This document shows, in pieces, positions 16,845 through 25,781 of a stretch of 64,000 nucleotides of DNA. Position 1 is the stretch's first letter. Each line of letters begins with the position of its first letter. The translations under genes and the position numbers were made by a program. Source of the DNA: Faucicola sp902506215 (GTDB lineage: Bacteria > Pseudomonadota > Gammaproteobacteria > Pseudomonadales > Moraxellaceae); the NCBI GenBank assembly GCA_016888885.1, contig CP069437.1, positions 2,356,001-2,420,000 on the forward strand. The letters are read 5' to 3'. The notes below the pieces were generated by a model that worked only from the letters and a program-made list of their open reading frames with translations, did no database searches and was not told where the DNA came from.

Positions 16845-16875
16845 GGTAATTAACAAACTAACTTTGTTAATTACC
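16845..16875. terminator. Inverted repeat between convergent genes, probable bidirectional stop signal
   Basis: Perfect 13-bp arms (16845-16857 and 16863-16875) with a 5-base loop. The right arm includes the stop codon of the hydrolase gene. AT-rich and without a T-run, so termination efficiency is uncertain. Confidence 0.5.
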
Positions 16876-17770
16876 CATGTTGGTGCAACCAATCCAGGGT
16901 TTGCTGCCAAAGTGGCTGGTTTTGTCGGCTAAAAAATTTCATATGACCGATATGCTGTAAGCCATAATCTTTGGGTTTTAGCGTTTGGGTGGTGGCTTGC
17001 ATGTTGGGAAACACCCGAATCATATCGGCGACATTCTTATCATTGGCGATATCATCATCTGGGGCATTCACCCACATAGCAGGCAAGTTAACCTCATTGT
17101 AATAGTGGGTTTTCAGTGTTTTACCAAAAGCGGTTTTGATATAGCCTGCGCCATTGCACCAATCTCGCCACTGTTTGGCGACGTTTTTGGGCAAGTCTTC
17201 GCCCATGCCAATCTTGCTTGATTGGGTGTAGCCAAACAACACATTGGACACAGGAATAAATACATCCATAAACCACATGGCTTTGGCACGATATGGCATC
17301 GCCATATTGCGGATTTGCCCCGAGGAACAGGCAACGTTAAACACGGATGTGAGCTTGTCATGATTGGGCATCAAACCAAATAATTGACCGCCTGCGCTAT
17401 GACCGACCAGATGATAGGTGGTGTTGGGAAACTCTTGAATCAGCCTATCAAGCACCGCAGTCATATCGTAGCGCCCCCAACTAATCAGTGACGCATTAGA
17501 GTGCTTGAGGTCGCCTTGCATCGACTCGCCAATATCTTCATTGTCATAGCTGATGACGCCATAGCCATGATCCATTAAATACTGCGCAAAATTTTGATAA
17601 AACTGGCGTTTGATACCTGTTGCGGGCGCAATCATCACTGCTGCTTTAACCGTATCGGGTCGAAACACAGTCGCCGCCAGTGTGGCAGGGTGTTTGGTGG
17701 CTATTTGAATGGTTTGCTGGGTAAGGTTTGAGGCGAGTTGAGACGGTGTTTTTAGGTTTAGGTTCGACAT
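16871..17770 (-). CDS. Alpha/beta-hydrolase (serine hydrolase, S33-like)
   Basis: Cytosolic hydrolase of 299 residues; substrate unknown. The nucleophile Ser is in HLVGHSAGGQLFGLM; the oxyanion region is MIAPATGIKRQFYQNFAQYL; acid DDDIAND and a catalytic His in LQHIGHMKFF complete the triad. ISYDNEDIGESM is the loop where lipase-like hydrolases have DxRGxGxS. Family with this arrangement is often annotated serine aminopeptidase/YheT-like hydrolase, but specific activity cannot be stated. No signal peptide. Monocistronic on the minus strand. Confidence 0.82.
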   Translation of the reverse strand: MSNLNLKTPSQLASNLTQQTIQIATKHPATLAATVFRPDTVKAAVMIAPATGIKRQFYQNFAQYLMDHGYGVISYDNEDIGESMQGDLKHSNASLISWGRYDMTAVLDRLIQEFPNTTYHLVGHSAGGQLFGLMPNHDKLTSVFNVACSSGQIRNMAMPYRAKAMWFMDVFIPVSNVLFGYTQSSKIGMGEDLPKNVAKQWRDWCNGAGYIKTAFGKTLKTHYYNEVNLPAMWVNAPDDDIANDKNVADMIRVFPNMQATTQTLKPKDYGLQHIGHMKFFSRQNQPLWQQTLDWLHQHG

Positions 17771-17932
17771 GACGGTTATCTTCCTTGGTAATCAACTTTT
17801 TATACAAGCTTATACGAGCGCTTTTTATACAAGCACTCAGCCAAATGTTGACAAATGATGAGCAGACTCGTTAAAAAGCGACTATAGCAAACAATTTATG
17901 GGTGCAAAAAAGTTATCATGAACATAACAGTC

Positions 17933-17965
17933 ATAAAAAAAGCAATCAGCGGTGACCAATTGCTT
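17933..17965 (-). terminator. Rho-independent terminator of the secreted-protein gene
   Basis: On the minus strand AAGCAAT (17965-17959) pairs with ATTGCTT (17946-17940) followed by T residues to about 17934. Confidence 0.7.
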
Positions 17966-17987
17966 GCTTGAATCGTTGACGAAACAA

Positions 17988-18398
17988 CTAAGGGGTTTTC
18001 ACAACAACTTTTTGGTTGGTGTTGATTAAAATCTCAGAAGGTCCATCAACGGTAACGCGCACTTGGTTATTATTAGGGCGCTGTGAGCGAAAATATTGGT
18101 CTTCAGCAGGGGTACAGCCCAAGCAGCGATCGAGTGCCGCCAGTGGCTCAAGAATCAGCTTGCGTTCTACCTGATCGATTTCATCGTTATAGATGGTAAA
18201 TGGCATACTGGCAATCGCTGTCACCACGCCGCCCACCACTGCCAATGCGCCCAATGGCTTACCCACAATGGTATCAGCGACCATGGAACCATAGGTTGGA
18301 CCAAAATCTTTTTCATCAATTTCGGTAGCGGCAAAGCTGCAAGTCGTCGTTGCAACCATCAAGGCTACGGCTGACGCAATCGTATTTAATAGTTTCAT
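17988..18398 (-). CDS. Secreted small protein of unknown function
   Basis: 136 residues with a clear signal peptide (MKLLNTIASAVALMVATTTCSFA, cleavage after SFA near 24). The mature part begins acidic, has one Gly/Ala-rich hydrophobic stretch (GKPLGALAVVGGVVTAIASM, about 46-66) that could span or insert in a membrane, a CLGC pair near 92, and ends in a beta-like segment (NNQVRVTVDGPSEILIN). I do not recognise a family. AGGAACC lies just upstream of the ATG. A variable-looking octamer/tetramer repeat tract (18438-18473) lies 40-75 bases upstream, in the likely promoter or leader. Confidence 0.7.
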   Translation of the reverse strand: MKLLNTIASAVALMVATTTCSFAATEIDEKDFGPTYGSMVADTIVGKPLGALAVVGGVVTAIASMPFTIYNDEIDQVERKLILEPLAALDRCLGCTPAEDQYFRSQRPNNNQVRVTVDGPSEILINTNQKVVVKTP

Positions 18399-18437
18399 AG
18401 CAGGTTCCTAACTGGCAGCAAGCCCCCATTAACGAGG

Positions 18438-18473
18438 TAACTAGCTAACTAGCTAACTAGCTAACTAACTAAC
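18438..18473. repeat. Simple sequence repeat, TAACTAGC x3 then TAAC x3
   Basis: Three perfect octamers (18438-18461) run into three tetramers (18462-18473), then degenerate copies to about 18513. It lies upstream of the secreted-protein gene (minus) and downstream of mutM. Slippage at such tracts is a known way to vary expression. Confidence 0.85.
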
Positions 18474-18648
18474 TAAATAATTAACTAGGCAACTAGATAA
18501 CCAAATAACTGGGGTTGACTGACAGGTTGTACCTAACAAGTTTTGCTAGGTTGTTGCTGAATAGTTCAGGAACATTACATCAATTTTGCCAAGAATTATC
18601 AAGTAAAATTGTCTTTGCCGCAGGTTTTTTTACGTTAATGCAGACTCG

Positions 18649-19551
18649 TTATTTTTTGAGCGGTTTTTTCACTGATTTTTTCACTGATTTTTTCACGGTT
18701 TTTTTGTGGGTTATCAGCGGCTGGCAAGTGGGGCAGAACGTGCTGGCACGCTGATTGATTTTGACATTTTCGATGGTAGTGCCACAGCTCGGACAATCAC
18801 CGCCTTTATGCCCATACACCAATAACGTTTGCTGAAAATACCCCGTTTGTCCATCTGCTACGGTAAAATCTTTTAACGTTGAGCCGCCTTTTTCAATCGA
18901 TGTTTGTAGGACTTGTCGAATATGGGCGACCAAGGTGGTCAGCTGTTCATGGCTGATGAGATAGGCAGGGGTCAACGGATGAATTTTTGATAAAAATAGA
19001 CTTTCGGTTGCATAGATATTGCCCACCCCAACCACAATCTCTTGCGCCATAATCACCGATTTGATGGGGCGCTCAATCGGTTTTTTGCGATTGTGGATAT
19101 GATGATATAGATAGTCAGCGCTAAAGTCTTCTGAGAGCGGCTCTACACCCAAATGGGTAATCAGCTTGTCTTCATAGTCCTCCAGCCACAGTAACATACC
19201 AAACCGCCGTGGGTCATGATAATGCAGTTGGGTGAGTTTTTTGCCCTTATTAAACGTCAAAATCACATGATCGTGTTTACGCTTGTCAAACCCCACAGGA
19301 TGCTGCTGTAAGCTACCCGACATCCCCAAGTGGATGAGCAGTTTTTTTTGCGCCGCCGCCCCTTTAAAGGTGAGAATCAGATATTTGGCTCGGCGCTCAA
19401 TGTCGATAAGTTGATAATCTATCAAACTCACCAAGTCATCAGGCACCGCCCAGCGCAATTTGGGCTGAAAGACGCTAACTTTTTCAACGGTTTGATCGAG
19501 CAAAGGTTGCAGACTCGTCGCGGTCGTCTGCACTTCGGGCAATTCTGGCAT
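18649..19551 (-). CDS. mutM: Formamidopyrimidine-DNA glycosylase (Fpg)
   Basis: Removes 8-oxoguanine and formamidopyrimidines from DNA and nicks the strand. The N-terminal PELPEV gives the catalytic Pro2 and Glu3 after Met removal; KKLLIHLGMSGSL carries the beta-hairpin Lys; GVGNIYATESLF is the H2TH region; and CPSCGTTIENVKINQRASTF then CPTCQ is the zinc finger. The usual protein ends soon after the finger, but here a basic tail of 18 residues follows, built of KKSV units encoded by 12-base tandem repeats. It starts 26 bases after relA ends, so the two are probably one transcript. Confidence 0.96.
   Translation of the reverse strand: MPELPEVQTTATSLQPLLDQTVEKVSVFQPKLRWAVPDDLVSLIDYQLIDIERRAKYLILTFKGAAAQKKLLIHLGMSGSLQQHPVGFDKRKHDHVILTFNKGKKLTQLHYHDPRRFGMLLWLEDYEDKLITHLGVEPLSEDFSADYLYHHIHNRKKPIERPIKSVIMAQEIVVGVGNIYATESLFLSKIHPLTPAYLISHEQLTTLVAHIRQVLQTSIEKGGSTLKDFTVADGQTGYFQQTLLVYGHKGGDCPSCGTTIENVKINQRASTFCPTCQPLITHKKTVKKSVKKSVKKPLKK
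18654..18711. repeat. 12-bp in-frame tandem repeats at the mutM 3' end
   Basis: Units of TTTTTTCACTGA (plus strand) encode KK(S/T)V on the minus strand, about four copies before the stop codon, adding a Lys-rich tail to Fpg. Confidence 0.8.
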
Positions 19552-19577
19552 ATGCCGTGTGACTCCTATTTAAAGCA

Positions 19578-21995
19578 TTAAGACTTGTTGTTATTGACGA
19601 TACGACGCGCCAAGATAATACCATGTTGCTGCTCTAGTTTTGCCAGCAGCTTGGACAACTGACTTAGCCCCGTCACTTCTATGGTAAAATTCAACCGCGC
19701 GATATCATCATCCCCGCTTAGGGTATCGACTTGGCGGATATTGACATTTTCTTGGTCGATAATTTGGGTAAGATCTTTGAGCAAGCCCCGCCTGTCATAC
19801 GATTCAAGGTATATTTGTACCAATTGGCTTTTGCCTCTATTGCCATACCAAGCAGCACTAATGGCGCGTTCAGGCTCACGCTCCACCAGTCGCTCGTATT
19901 CGACGCAATCACTGCGGTGGACGGATACGCCATTGGACTGGGTGATATAACCCGCAATTGGCTCACCTTGCACGGGCGAGCAGCAATTCGCCAAGTGAAT
20001 AGCGATGTTATCTAAGCCATCGACTTCGATTTTATACGCATCTAGCTTGCCTGTGGCTTTGGGGTGAATACTGGGAATAAGCTCAGTATCAGTGACTTCG
20101 GGCTCTAAATCTAGATGACGACTGATATGACCTATCAAATTATGCAATTCAACGTTGCCATTGACTAGCCCTACCAAAATATCATCACTGTTTTTGGCAT
20201 TAAAAAATTTGACGTAATCATTTAAATCGATACTGTTAGGGTGTACCGACATGCGCGCCAATTCTTTGGTTAATATGTGCTTACCTGTTTCGATATTCTT
20301 ATCACGGTCTTGCTTATTAAACCATTGGCGCAGTTTGCTGCGAGCGCGACTGGTATTGATATAACCTAAGGATGCCACCAGCCAATCACGGTTTGGCTCG
20401 CGTGATTGCTTGGTAATAATCTCAACTTGCTCGCCTGTTTTGAGCTGATAGGTGAGCGGTACATAGCGTTTGTTGACGCGAGCGGCTTGGGCGCGATTGC
20501 CGACATGGGTATGCACATGATAGGCAAAATCGAGCACAGTTGAGCCTTTGGGCAATTCGATGATGTCACCATCACGACTAAACACATAAATCCGCTCAAA
20601 TTCACCAAAATCAACGACTTGTTCTTCTTCATCGAGCTCGCCATGTTCATGCTCAACATGTTTATCTAATACAAATTTTAACGGGTCATGATTGTCAGCA
20701 TTTTCTTGATTGAGCAATAACTGACGCAGTGAGCTGATTTTTTTGGTCAGATAGTCGTCTTTTTTGTTTTTGGTGCCTTCTTTGTAATTGACGTGTGCAC
20801 ACATGCCAAGTTCAGCTTCATAGTGCATGTCAAAGGTACGAATTTGTACTTCAAGCGATTTGTTCTCGGCAATCACTGCGGTATGTAGCGAGCGATAGCC
20901 ATTGGTTTTTGGGTTAGTGATATAGTCATCAAACTGTTCGGGGATATAACGCCACAAACCATGCACCAGCCCCAATACGTGATAACAATCGGCATTGTTA
21001 TGCACCAGTACCCGCAGTGCGCGGATGTCATATAACTGGTCAAACGACAGTGATTTGAGTTTCATCTTACGATAAATCGAATAGATGTGTTTGACACGAC
21101 CGGTGATTTCCCCGTCAATCCCTTGGGCAGCTAACGCCTCGCGCAGTTGTTGGGCAACACGGTCGATATAGGTTTCGCGCTCGCTACGTTTTTCAGAGAG
21201 TAATTTGGCGATTTCTTTGTAGCGGTCAGGCGCAAGATAACGAAACGATAAGTCCTCAAGCTCCCATTTAAGCTGGGCAATACCCATACGATGCGCTAGC
21301 GGCGCGTAGATTGTCATGACCTCACGTGCGACGCGTTGCTGACGCTCTGGACTGGCATACGACAACTCTCGCATCGCAAAAGTACGCTCAGCCAATTTGA
21401 TGAGTACCACACGCACATCGTTGGTCATCGAGATGAGCATGTTATAAATGCCCGATAACTGCTCGCGCTGGTTGTTGTTAAAGTGGTCTTCTAAGCGCTT
21501 GTTGTTTTCTATCAAATCCGACAGTCGCCCCAGCGCTAGGGTTTCTTGAACCAGCTCTGCGACTTCATCGCCAAAGGTGGCTTGGATTTGTTTGGGGTTA
21601 AAAATTTGGATACGCGCGGCACGATATAACATCGCAGCAACGAGTGTGTCTTCATCTTGGTACAGATAACCCAAAATATCGGCAATCCCAATCCCAGTCA
21701 AAAACGCATTAGAGCGGTTGCTTTCAGTACTTAAATCTTGATTTTTCAGTAGTTGACAGGCTTTGGTCAGCTCAGGCAGCTCGGTGAGATGGGCGCGTTT
21801 TGCCATCGATGCCAGCCAAGCTTCAGTATCAATGGTATGCTCATCGATGATGTGGCTGGCAGGCTCAGAGACAATGGGCAAGTCAGTATGGGTGAAATGA
21901 CGCTGGCTGGCAGTGATACTCGCAATCATCGTGGTACTATCATGATCAACGTCTTTTCCATCCAATAGCGGCAAACTTTCTCGTATTTTTACCAT
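19578..21995 (-). CDS. relA: RelA-type (p)ppGpp synthetase (GTP pyrophosphokinase)
   Basis: Ribosome-associated stringent-response enzyme. Domains in order: degenerate hydrolase domain (about 60-210) with DEDTLVAAMLYRAARI where bifunctional enzymes have HD; synthetase (about 290-420) with YSIYRKMKLKSLSF and NPKTNGYRSLHTAV; TGS (about 465-525, ELPKGSTVLDFAYHVHT); a Cys pair in the zinc-finger-like region (CCSPVQGEPIAGYITQ); and a C-terminal ACT domain. The acidic motif before YITNPK is QFDD, close to RelA EFDD and not the RFKD type of SpoT, which with the lost HD supports RelA. At 805 residues it is a little longer than E. coli RelA (744). First gene of relA-mutM. Confidence 0.93.
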   Translation of the reverse strand: MVKIRESLPLLDGKDVDHDSTTMIASITASQRHFTHTDLPIVSEPASHIIDEHTIDTEAWLASMAKRAHLTELPELTKACQLLKNQDLSTESNRSNAFLTGIGIADILGYLYQDEDTLVAAMLYRAARIQIFNPKQIQATFGDEVAELVQETLALGRLSDLIENNKRLEDHFNNNQREQLSGIYNMLISMTNDVRVVLIKLAERTFAMRELSYASPERQQRVAREVMTIYAPLAHRMGIAQLKWELEDLSFRYLAPDRYKEIAKLLSEKRSERETYIDRVAQQLREALAAQGIDGEITGRVKHIYSIYRKMKLKSLSFDQLYDIRALRVLVHNNADCYHVLGLVHGLWRYIPEQFDDYITNPKTNGYRSLHTAVIAENKSLEVQIRTFDMHYEAELGMCAHVNYKEGTKNKKDDYLTKKISSLRQLLLNQENADNHDPLKFVLDKHVEHEHGELDEEEQVVDFGEFERIYVFSRDGDIIELPKGSTVLDFAYHVHTHVGNRAQAARVNKRYVPLTYQLKTGEQVEIITKQSREPNRDWLVASLGYINTSRARSKLRQWFNKQDRDKNIETGKHILTKELARMSVHPNSIDLNDYVKFFNAKNSDDILVGLVNGNVELHNLIGHISRHLDLEPEVTDTELIPSIHPKATGKLDAYKIEVDGLDNIAIHLANCCSPVQGEPIAGYITQSNGVSVHRSDCVEYERLVEREPERAISAAWYGNRGKSQLVQIYLESYDRRGLLKDLTQIIDQENVNIRQVDTLSGDDDIARLNFTIEVTGLSQLSKLLAKLEQQHGIILARRIVNNNKS

Positions 21996-22506
21996 GTCAA
22001 TTCTACACCTTACTTACCAGATTTCCTCAAAGAGCAAAAAAACTAACCTTGTTCGTTTAAAATTATCAACTCACTTTCCCTGTGAATTTTTGTGTGATTA
22101 AGTTTGATTTGATACTGCGCTAGCAATAATAAAATATGACAGAGTAGTCGCTATAGCAGCGCGTTTTAGCTATGATAGTGCGTTGGTTTTGGGCGTGTTA
22201 ACCCTTAAAATAAATGTTAAACGTTAAAATAAAGTAAATGCCATATGCACTTTATATATCTTAACCGTTTTATATATCATAACCGTTTTGGGTTGCCCAT
22301 GTTTAGCCATTTAACACTAACTTTATTACGCTTATTCATGTGTTAATTTTATTAAGATGTGTCTATTCGCAAACAATTGCAAGTCAACACGTGGATAAAA
22401 TTTTTGTATCACTCAAATGAGTGTTAGGCAACGACCCAATCAGTGATTTGAGTAAATCTTAATCCAAATTAAGATAAAACTATCTTGTTCAGTATAGGTG
22501 AGTTTA
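21996..22506. other. Divergent intergenic region with 18-bp direct repeat
   Basis: Between relA and the DUF1615 lipoprotein gene. Two 18-bp copies lie at 22251-22268 and 22269-22286 (TTTATATATCTTAACCGT, one mismatch). No gene seen. Promoters of both genes should lie here. Confidence 0.55.
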
Positions 22507-23745
22507 ATGAAATTACCATCTCATTTTGTTACAAATGCGACTACTATAGCGTCAGATTTTACCATGACCCGATCAAAAAGCCTTGCTAACTTTGGTAAAA
22601 CCCTGTCAATGTTGGCGATAACGCTGACTTTATCGCTTGGGTTGACAGGGTGTGAGTATTTTCAAACCCAAACCGACGCTAACTCGCCCATTGGTGCCAA
22701 ACAAATTGCCAAACTAATTCCCAAACGTGGACAAGATAGCAAAAGTTGGGCACAAGACATCAACCAAATTTTTGATACCCTAAAAATAGAAAAAAACGCG
22801 CAAAATATTTGTACCGCTGTCGCCATTATCGACCAAGAGTCTAATTTTAAAGCCAATCCGCCCGTTCCGAATTTAGGGCAATCAAGCCTAAAAGCGATGA
22901 ATGAGGAGTTGGAAGAAAAATTAGGCTCAACGCTAGCCCCATATTTTCGCACCATGCTAAAAACTGAGCCAACGCCCGATAACAGCTTTGAAAAACAAAT
23001 CGCTAAAGTCAAAACTGAAGAAGAACTTGACGACATTTATCATCAGATGTTTGCGTATTTTTCAAGCAAATATTATGCCAGCAAACTGAACAGCGTTACC
23101 AAATTGGTGGGTGGGGATATCGAAGAAAAATTAGACCCGATTACCACGTTAGGCTCAATGCAGGTGCAAGTAAGTTATGCGCGTGACCATCGCCGGATGA
23201 ATGGCAATAACCTTGAACTGCGTAAAGACCTATATAGCCAGTATGGCGGATTGTACTACGGTATCCATCGCTTGTTACTGTATAAAGCCAATTATCAAGA
23301 CCCGATTTATCGCTTCGCTGACTACAACTCAGGGATGTATTCAAGCCGTAATGCGGCTTTTCAAAAAATGCTAAAAGAGTTATCCAAAGCCGAAATAGAC
23401 TATGATGGCGATTTATTGATTTATGAAAAAGGCAATAAAATCAGTGCCAATATCAGCCAAAGTGAGCAGGCGCTGATATCAATGATTCAGCAAGGCATGA
23501 TTAGCCTGACGGAGCGACAAGTGCGCATGGACTTGGCAAAAGAAAAAAGCCAAGATTTTGAAAATACCGAAACCTATCGCACCATCGGTAGTCTTTACAA
23601 AATGAAAACCGGCAAAAACGCACCTGCCGCCATCATGCCACAAGTGGTCATCTCTGGGGCAAAACTCAGCCGCGATTACAATACCAAATGGTACGCTGAT
23701 AAAGTGAATGTCAGATATTTGAATTGTTTAGCAAAAGCTAAATAA
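22507..23745 (+). CDS. DUF1615-family lipoprotein
   Basis: Predicted lipid-anchored periplasmic protein of 412 residues. The lipobox is LGLTGC with lipidated Cys49 (numbered from this start). The mature protein contains CTAVAIIDQESNFKANPPVPNLG, a Glu-containing segment recalling lytic transglycosylase folds, then TTLGSMQVQVSYARDH and YRFADYNSGMYSSRNAAFQ, conserved in DUF1615. A muralytic role is possible but not shown. The start at 22507 has AGGTGAG 4-11 bases upstream; GTG at 22498 and ATG at 22563 are alternatives, the last giving a more normal 30-residue signal. Monocistronic. Confidence 0.8.
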   Translation: MKLPSHFVTNATTIASDFTMTRSKSLANFGKTLSMLAITLTLSLGLTGCEYFQTQTDANSPIGAKQIAKLIPKRGQDSKSWAQDINQIFDTLKIEKNAQNICTAVAIIDQESNFKANPPVPNLGQSSLKAMNEELEEKLGSTLAPYFRTMLKTEPTPDNSFEKQIAKVKTEEELDDIYHQMFAYFSSKYYASKLNSVTKLVGGDIEEKLDPITTLGSMQVQVSYARDHRRMNGNNLELRKDLYSQYGGLYYGIHRLLLYKANYQDPIYRFADYNSGMYSSRNAAFQKMLKELSKAEIDYDGDLLIYEKGNKISANISQSEQALISMIQQGMISLTERQVRMDLAKEKSQDFENTETYRTIGSLYKMKTGKNAPAAIMPQVVISGAKLSRDYNTKWYADKVNVRYLNCLAKAK

Positions 23746-23774
23746 CAACAAATTTAATTATAGATCGTAGAGAG

Positions 23775-24125
23775 CTATTCTTGTGATATACGAAATATCA
23801 AAATGCACCTTACAAGAACAGCAATAATGATAAGATAACCCACAATTTCAATAATTAAATTCATTGTACCTATTTGAGCCATAGCATCTAAATAAGATTG
23901 AGGCAAGTTTTTAGTGCTTCCATCTTTTATGAGATGCATCGTTATTTCTCCAACTTTTGATCTACATTCTTTGAAGTGACCAAAGACGTATTGGTCACCT
24001 AGTAGATTTTTGCAAAGTTGAGATTTACCATATAATTTTGCACTTAGTTTTAACGAAATATAACTTATAAATCCTACCAAAACAGTGACAAAAATTTTTC
24101 GCAGTTTATCATCTGATAGCGTCAT
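23775..24125 (-). CDS. Small membrane protein of unknown function downstream of rlmD
   Basis: 116 residues with two predicted membrane helices, about 9-27 (KIFVTVLVGFISYISLKL) and 92-112 (IEIVGYLIIIAVLVRCILIF), and a Cys-containing hydrophilic middle. I recognise no family. The ATG follows the rlmD stop directly (TAAATG), so translation coupling is likely. Base composition is visibly more AT-rich than rlmD, which suggests a recent acquisition or a weakly constrained gene. Confidence 0.6.
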   Translation of the reverse strand: MTLSDDKLRKIFVTVLVGFISYISLKLSAKLYGKSQLCKNLLGDQYVFGHFKECRSKVGEITMHLIKDGSTKNLPQSYLDAMAQIGTMNLIIEIVGYLIIIAVLVRCILIFRISQE

Positions 24126-25637
24126 TTAGATTTTCTCAAATCGTGCAATACTTTCCACATGCCCTGTATGGCAGAACATATCCATCACGCCAGCATGGGT
24201 GAGTTTATAGCCTTTTTCAAGTAGCACGGCGGTATCGCGGGCAAGCGTAATCGGATTGCACGACACATAGACGATGCGTTTGGCATTGAATTTATCCAGA
24301 TACTGCATGACTTCCAAAGCGCCTGAGCGGGGTGGGTCAATCAGCAGTGCATCGACTTGCCCAACCCAAGGCTCACTCGAGAAATCTTTGGTCAAATCTT
24401 GGGCAAAAAAGTCGGTATGGTGCAAGCCGTTGGCGGTGGCATTCATTTTGGCGCGCTGTGTCATCTCACTGCTACCTTCCACCCCCATCACAAAGCCAGT
24501 ATCACCCACTTGACGCGCCAGTGGCAGACTAAAATTGCCCAAGCCGCAAAACAAATCAAGCACTCGCTCGCCTGGCTGCAAATCTAACAAATCAATTGCC
24601 AGCTTGGTCATTTTACGATTGACTGACAAATTGACTTGGGTAAAATCCAGTGGCGAGAATTCAAACGTCACATCAAACTCGGGCAAGCGGTAAAACAAAC
24701 CGCCCGTCGGTGGCACAGTCAGGCTTGATGGGCGCGCATTAGGCGTGTTCTCATATAACTGGTCAATGCGATGTACCGTGTCGCTACCTTTGGGCTGTAA
24801 AAATAACTGCCAGTTACGCTCGGCAAAAAAAGCTTGCAGTTTTGCGATATCATGCTCACCCAAATCCACCATGTGACGGACAATGACGGCGATGGATTTT
24901 TTGCTATCGATAACATCATCAAGCGTTTCACCCATCGCTAACTCAAGCTGTGGAATATGGTCACGGGCGTCAAGCGAGCTAATAAGCGCTTTTAAGTTCT
25001 CAATCTCAAAGCCGACACGCGGGTCAAGCACATGGCATTCATTTAAATTTGCCAAAAAATTGCTGGCGCGCTCACGAAAACCGACCAATGCTGTGCCTTT
25101 TTTCTCGACATAGCGCACGCCCATACGCGCCTTGGTACGGTAGCCCAAACGGTCAGCCACCAAAGGGGGAAGCCAGTGTTCAGGCTGGATATGGGCTTGG
25201 TGTTCAAGCAGCTCTGCCAGTACCGATTGCTTAAATTGAATCTGCCCATCGGGTTGCCAGTGCTGTAAGCTACAGCCACCACACACCCCAAAATGCGGGC
25301 AAGGTGGGGTCGTGCGTTCAGGGTTTGGGTTTGCCAGTACGAGAGCCGCATCACCTTCTTCCATGCTTTTACGTGAGCCTGTGATTTTGACGCTCACGGT
25401 CTCGTTGGGCAGCGCAAAGCTAACGAATACTTTTTTGCCATGCTTATCGAGGTGATGGTCGGGCTGATCACCGTAACTTGCCACGCCCCGTCCGTCATGG
25501 GCAAGATTGGTCACTGTTAGGGTAACGGGTGGGGCGTCTTGCAAACGTTTACGTACCCGCGCGGTGGGTTTGATTTTTTTGCTTGGGTTTTTGGTGAGTT
25601 GGGAAGACGATGTTTGGTCAGCGGTAGCGTTTGGCAT
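24126..25637 (-). CDS. rlmD: 23S rRNA (uracil-1939-C5)-methyltransferase
   Basis: SAM-dependent enzyme that makes m5U1939 in 23S rRNA. It has an N-terminal TRAM domain (VTLTVTNLAHDGRGVASYG), the Fe-S cysteines CPHFGVCGGC plus a later Cys in NECHVLDPRV, the SAM motif LDLFCGLGNFSLPLARQ, and LLIDPPRSGALEVMQY followed by YVSCNPITLARD with the catalytic Cys and the general base Glu near the end (GHVESIARFEK). 503 residues versus 433 in E. coli: the N-terminus adds about 25 Lys-rich residues. Cytosolic. Followed without a gap by the small membrane protein gene. Confidence 0.95.
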   Translation of the reverse strand: MPNATADQTSSSQLTKNPSKKIKPTARVRKRLQDAPPVTLTVTNLAHDGRGVASYGDQPDHHLDKHGKKVFVSFALPNETVSVKITGSRKSMEEGDAALVLANPNPERTTPPCPHFGVCGGCSLQHWQPDGQIQFKQSVLAELLEHQAHIQPEHWLPPLVADRLGYRTKARMGVRYVEKKGTALVGFRERASNFLANLNECHVLDPRVGFEIENLKALISSLDARDHIPQLELAMGETLDDVIDSKKSIAVIVRHMVDLGEHDIAKLQAFFAERNWQLFLQPKGSDTVHRIDQLYENTPNARPSSLTVPPTGGLFYRLPEFDVTFEFSPLDFTQVNLSVNRKMTKLAIDLLDLQPGERVLDLFCGLGNFSLPLARQVGDTGFVMGVEGSSEMTQRAKMNATANGLHHTDFFAQDLTKDFSSEPWVGQVDALLIDPPRSGALEVMQYLDKFNAKRIVYVSCNPITLARDTAVLLEKGYKLTHAGVMDMFCHTGHVESIARFEKI

Positions 25638-25781
25638 TTATTAAAAAACCTATTTGATCGAGGGTCAGTGTAAATATTTATTACAAAATTCATCAAAATT
25701 TTGTGGTTATGATAGCTTAAAATGGATTTTTTTTATATCAATACCTGACTTTACTTTATTAGCAAACCCAAAGAGAAAATC

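Noticed and set aside
18438..18513. CRISPR-like array
   Set aside because: Units of 8 and 4 bases without spacers; a microsatellite. No CRISPR array is seen anywhere in the window.
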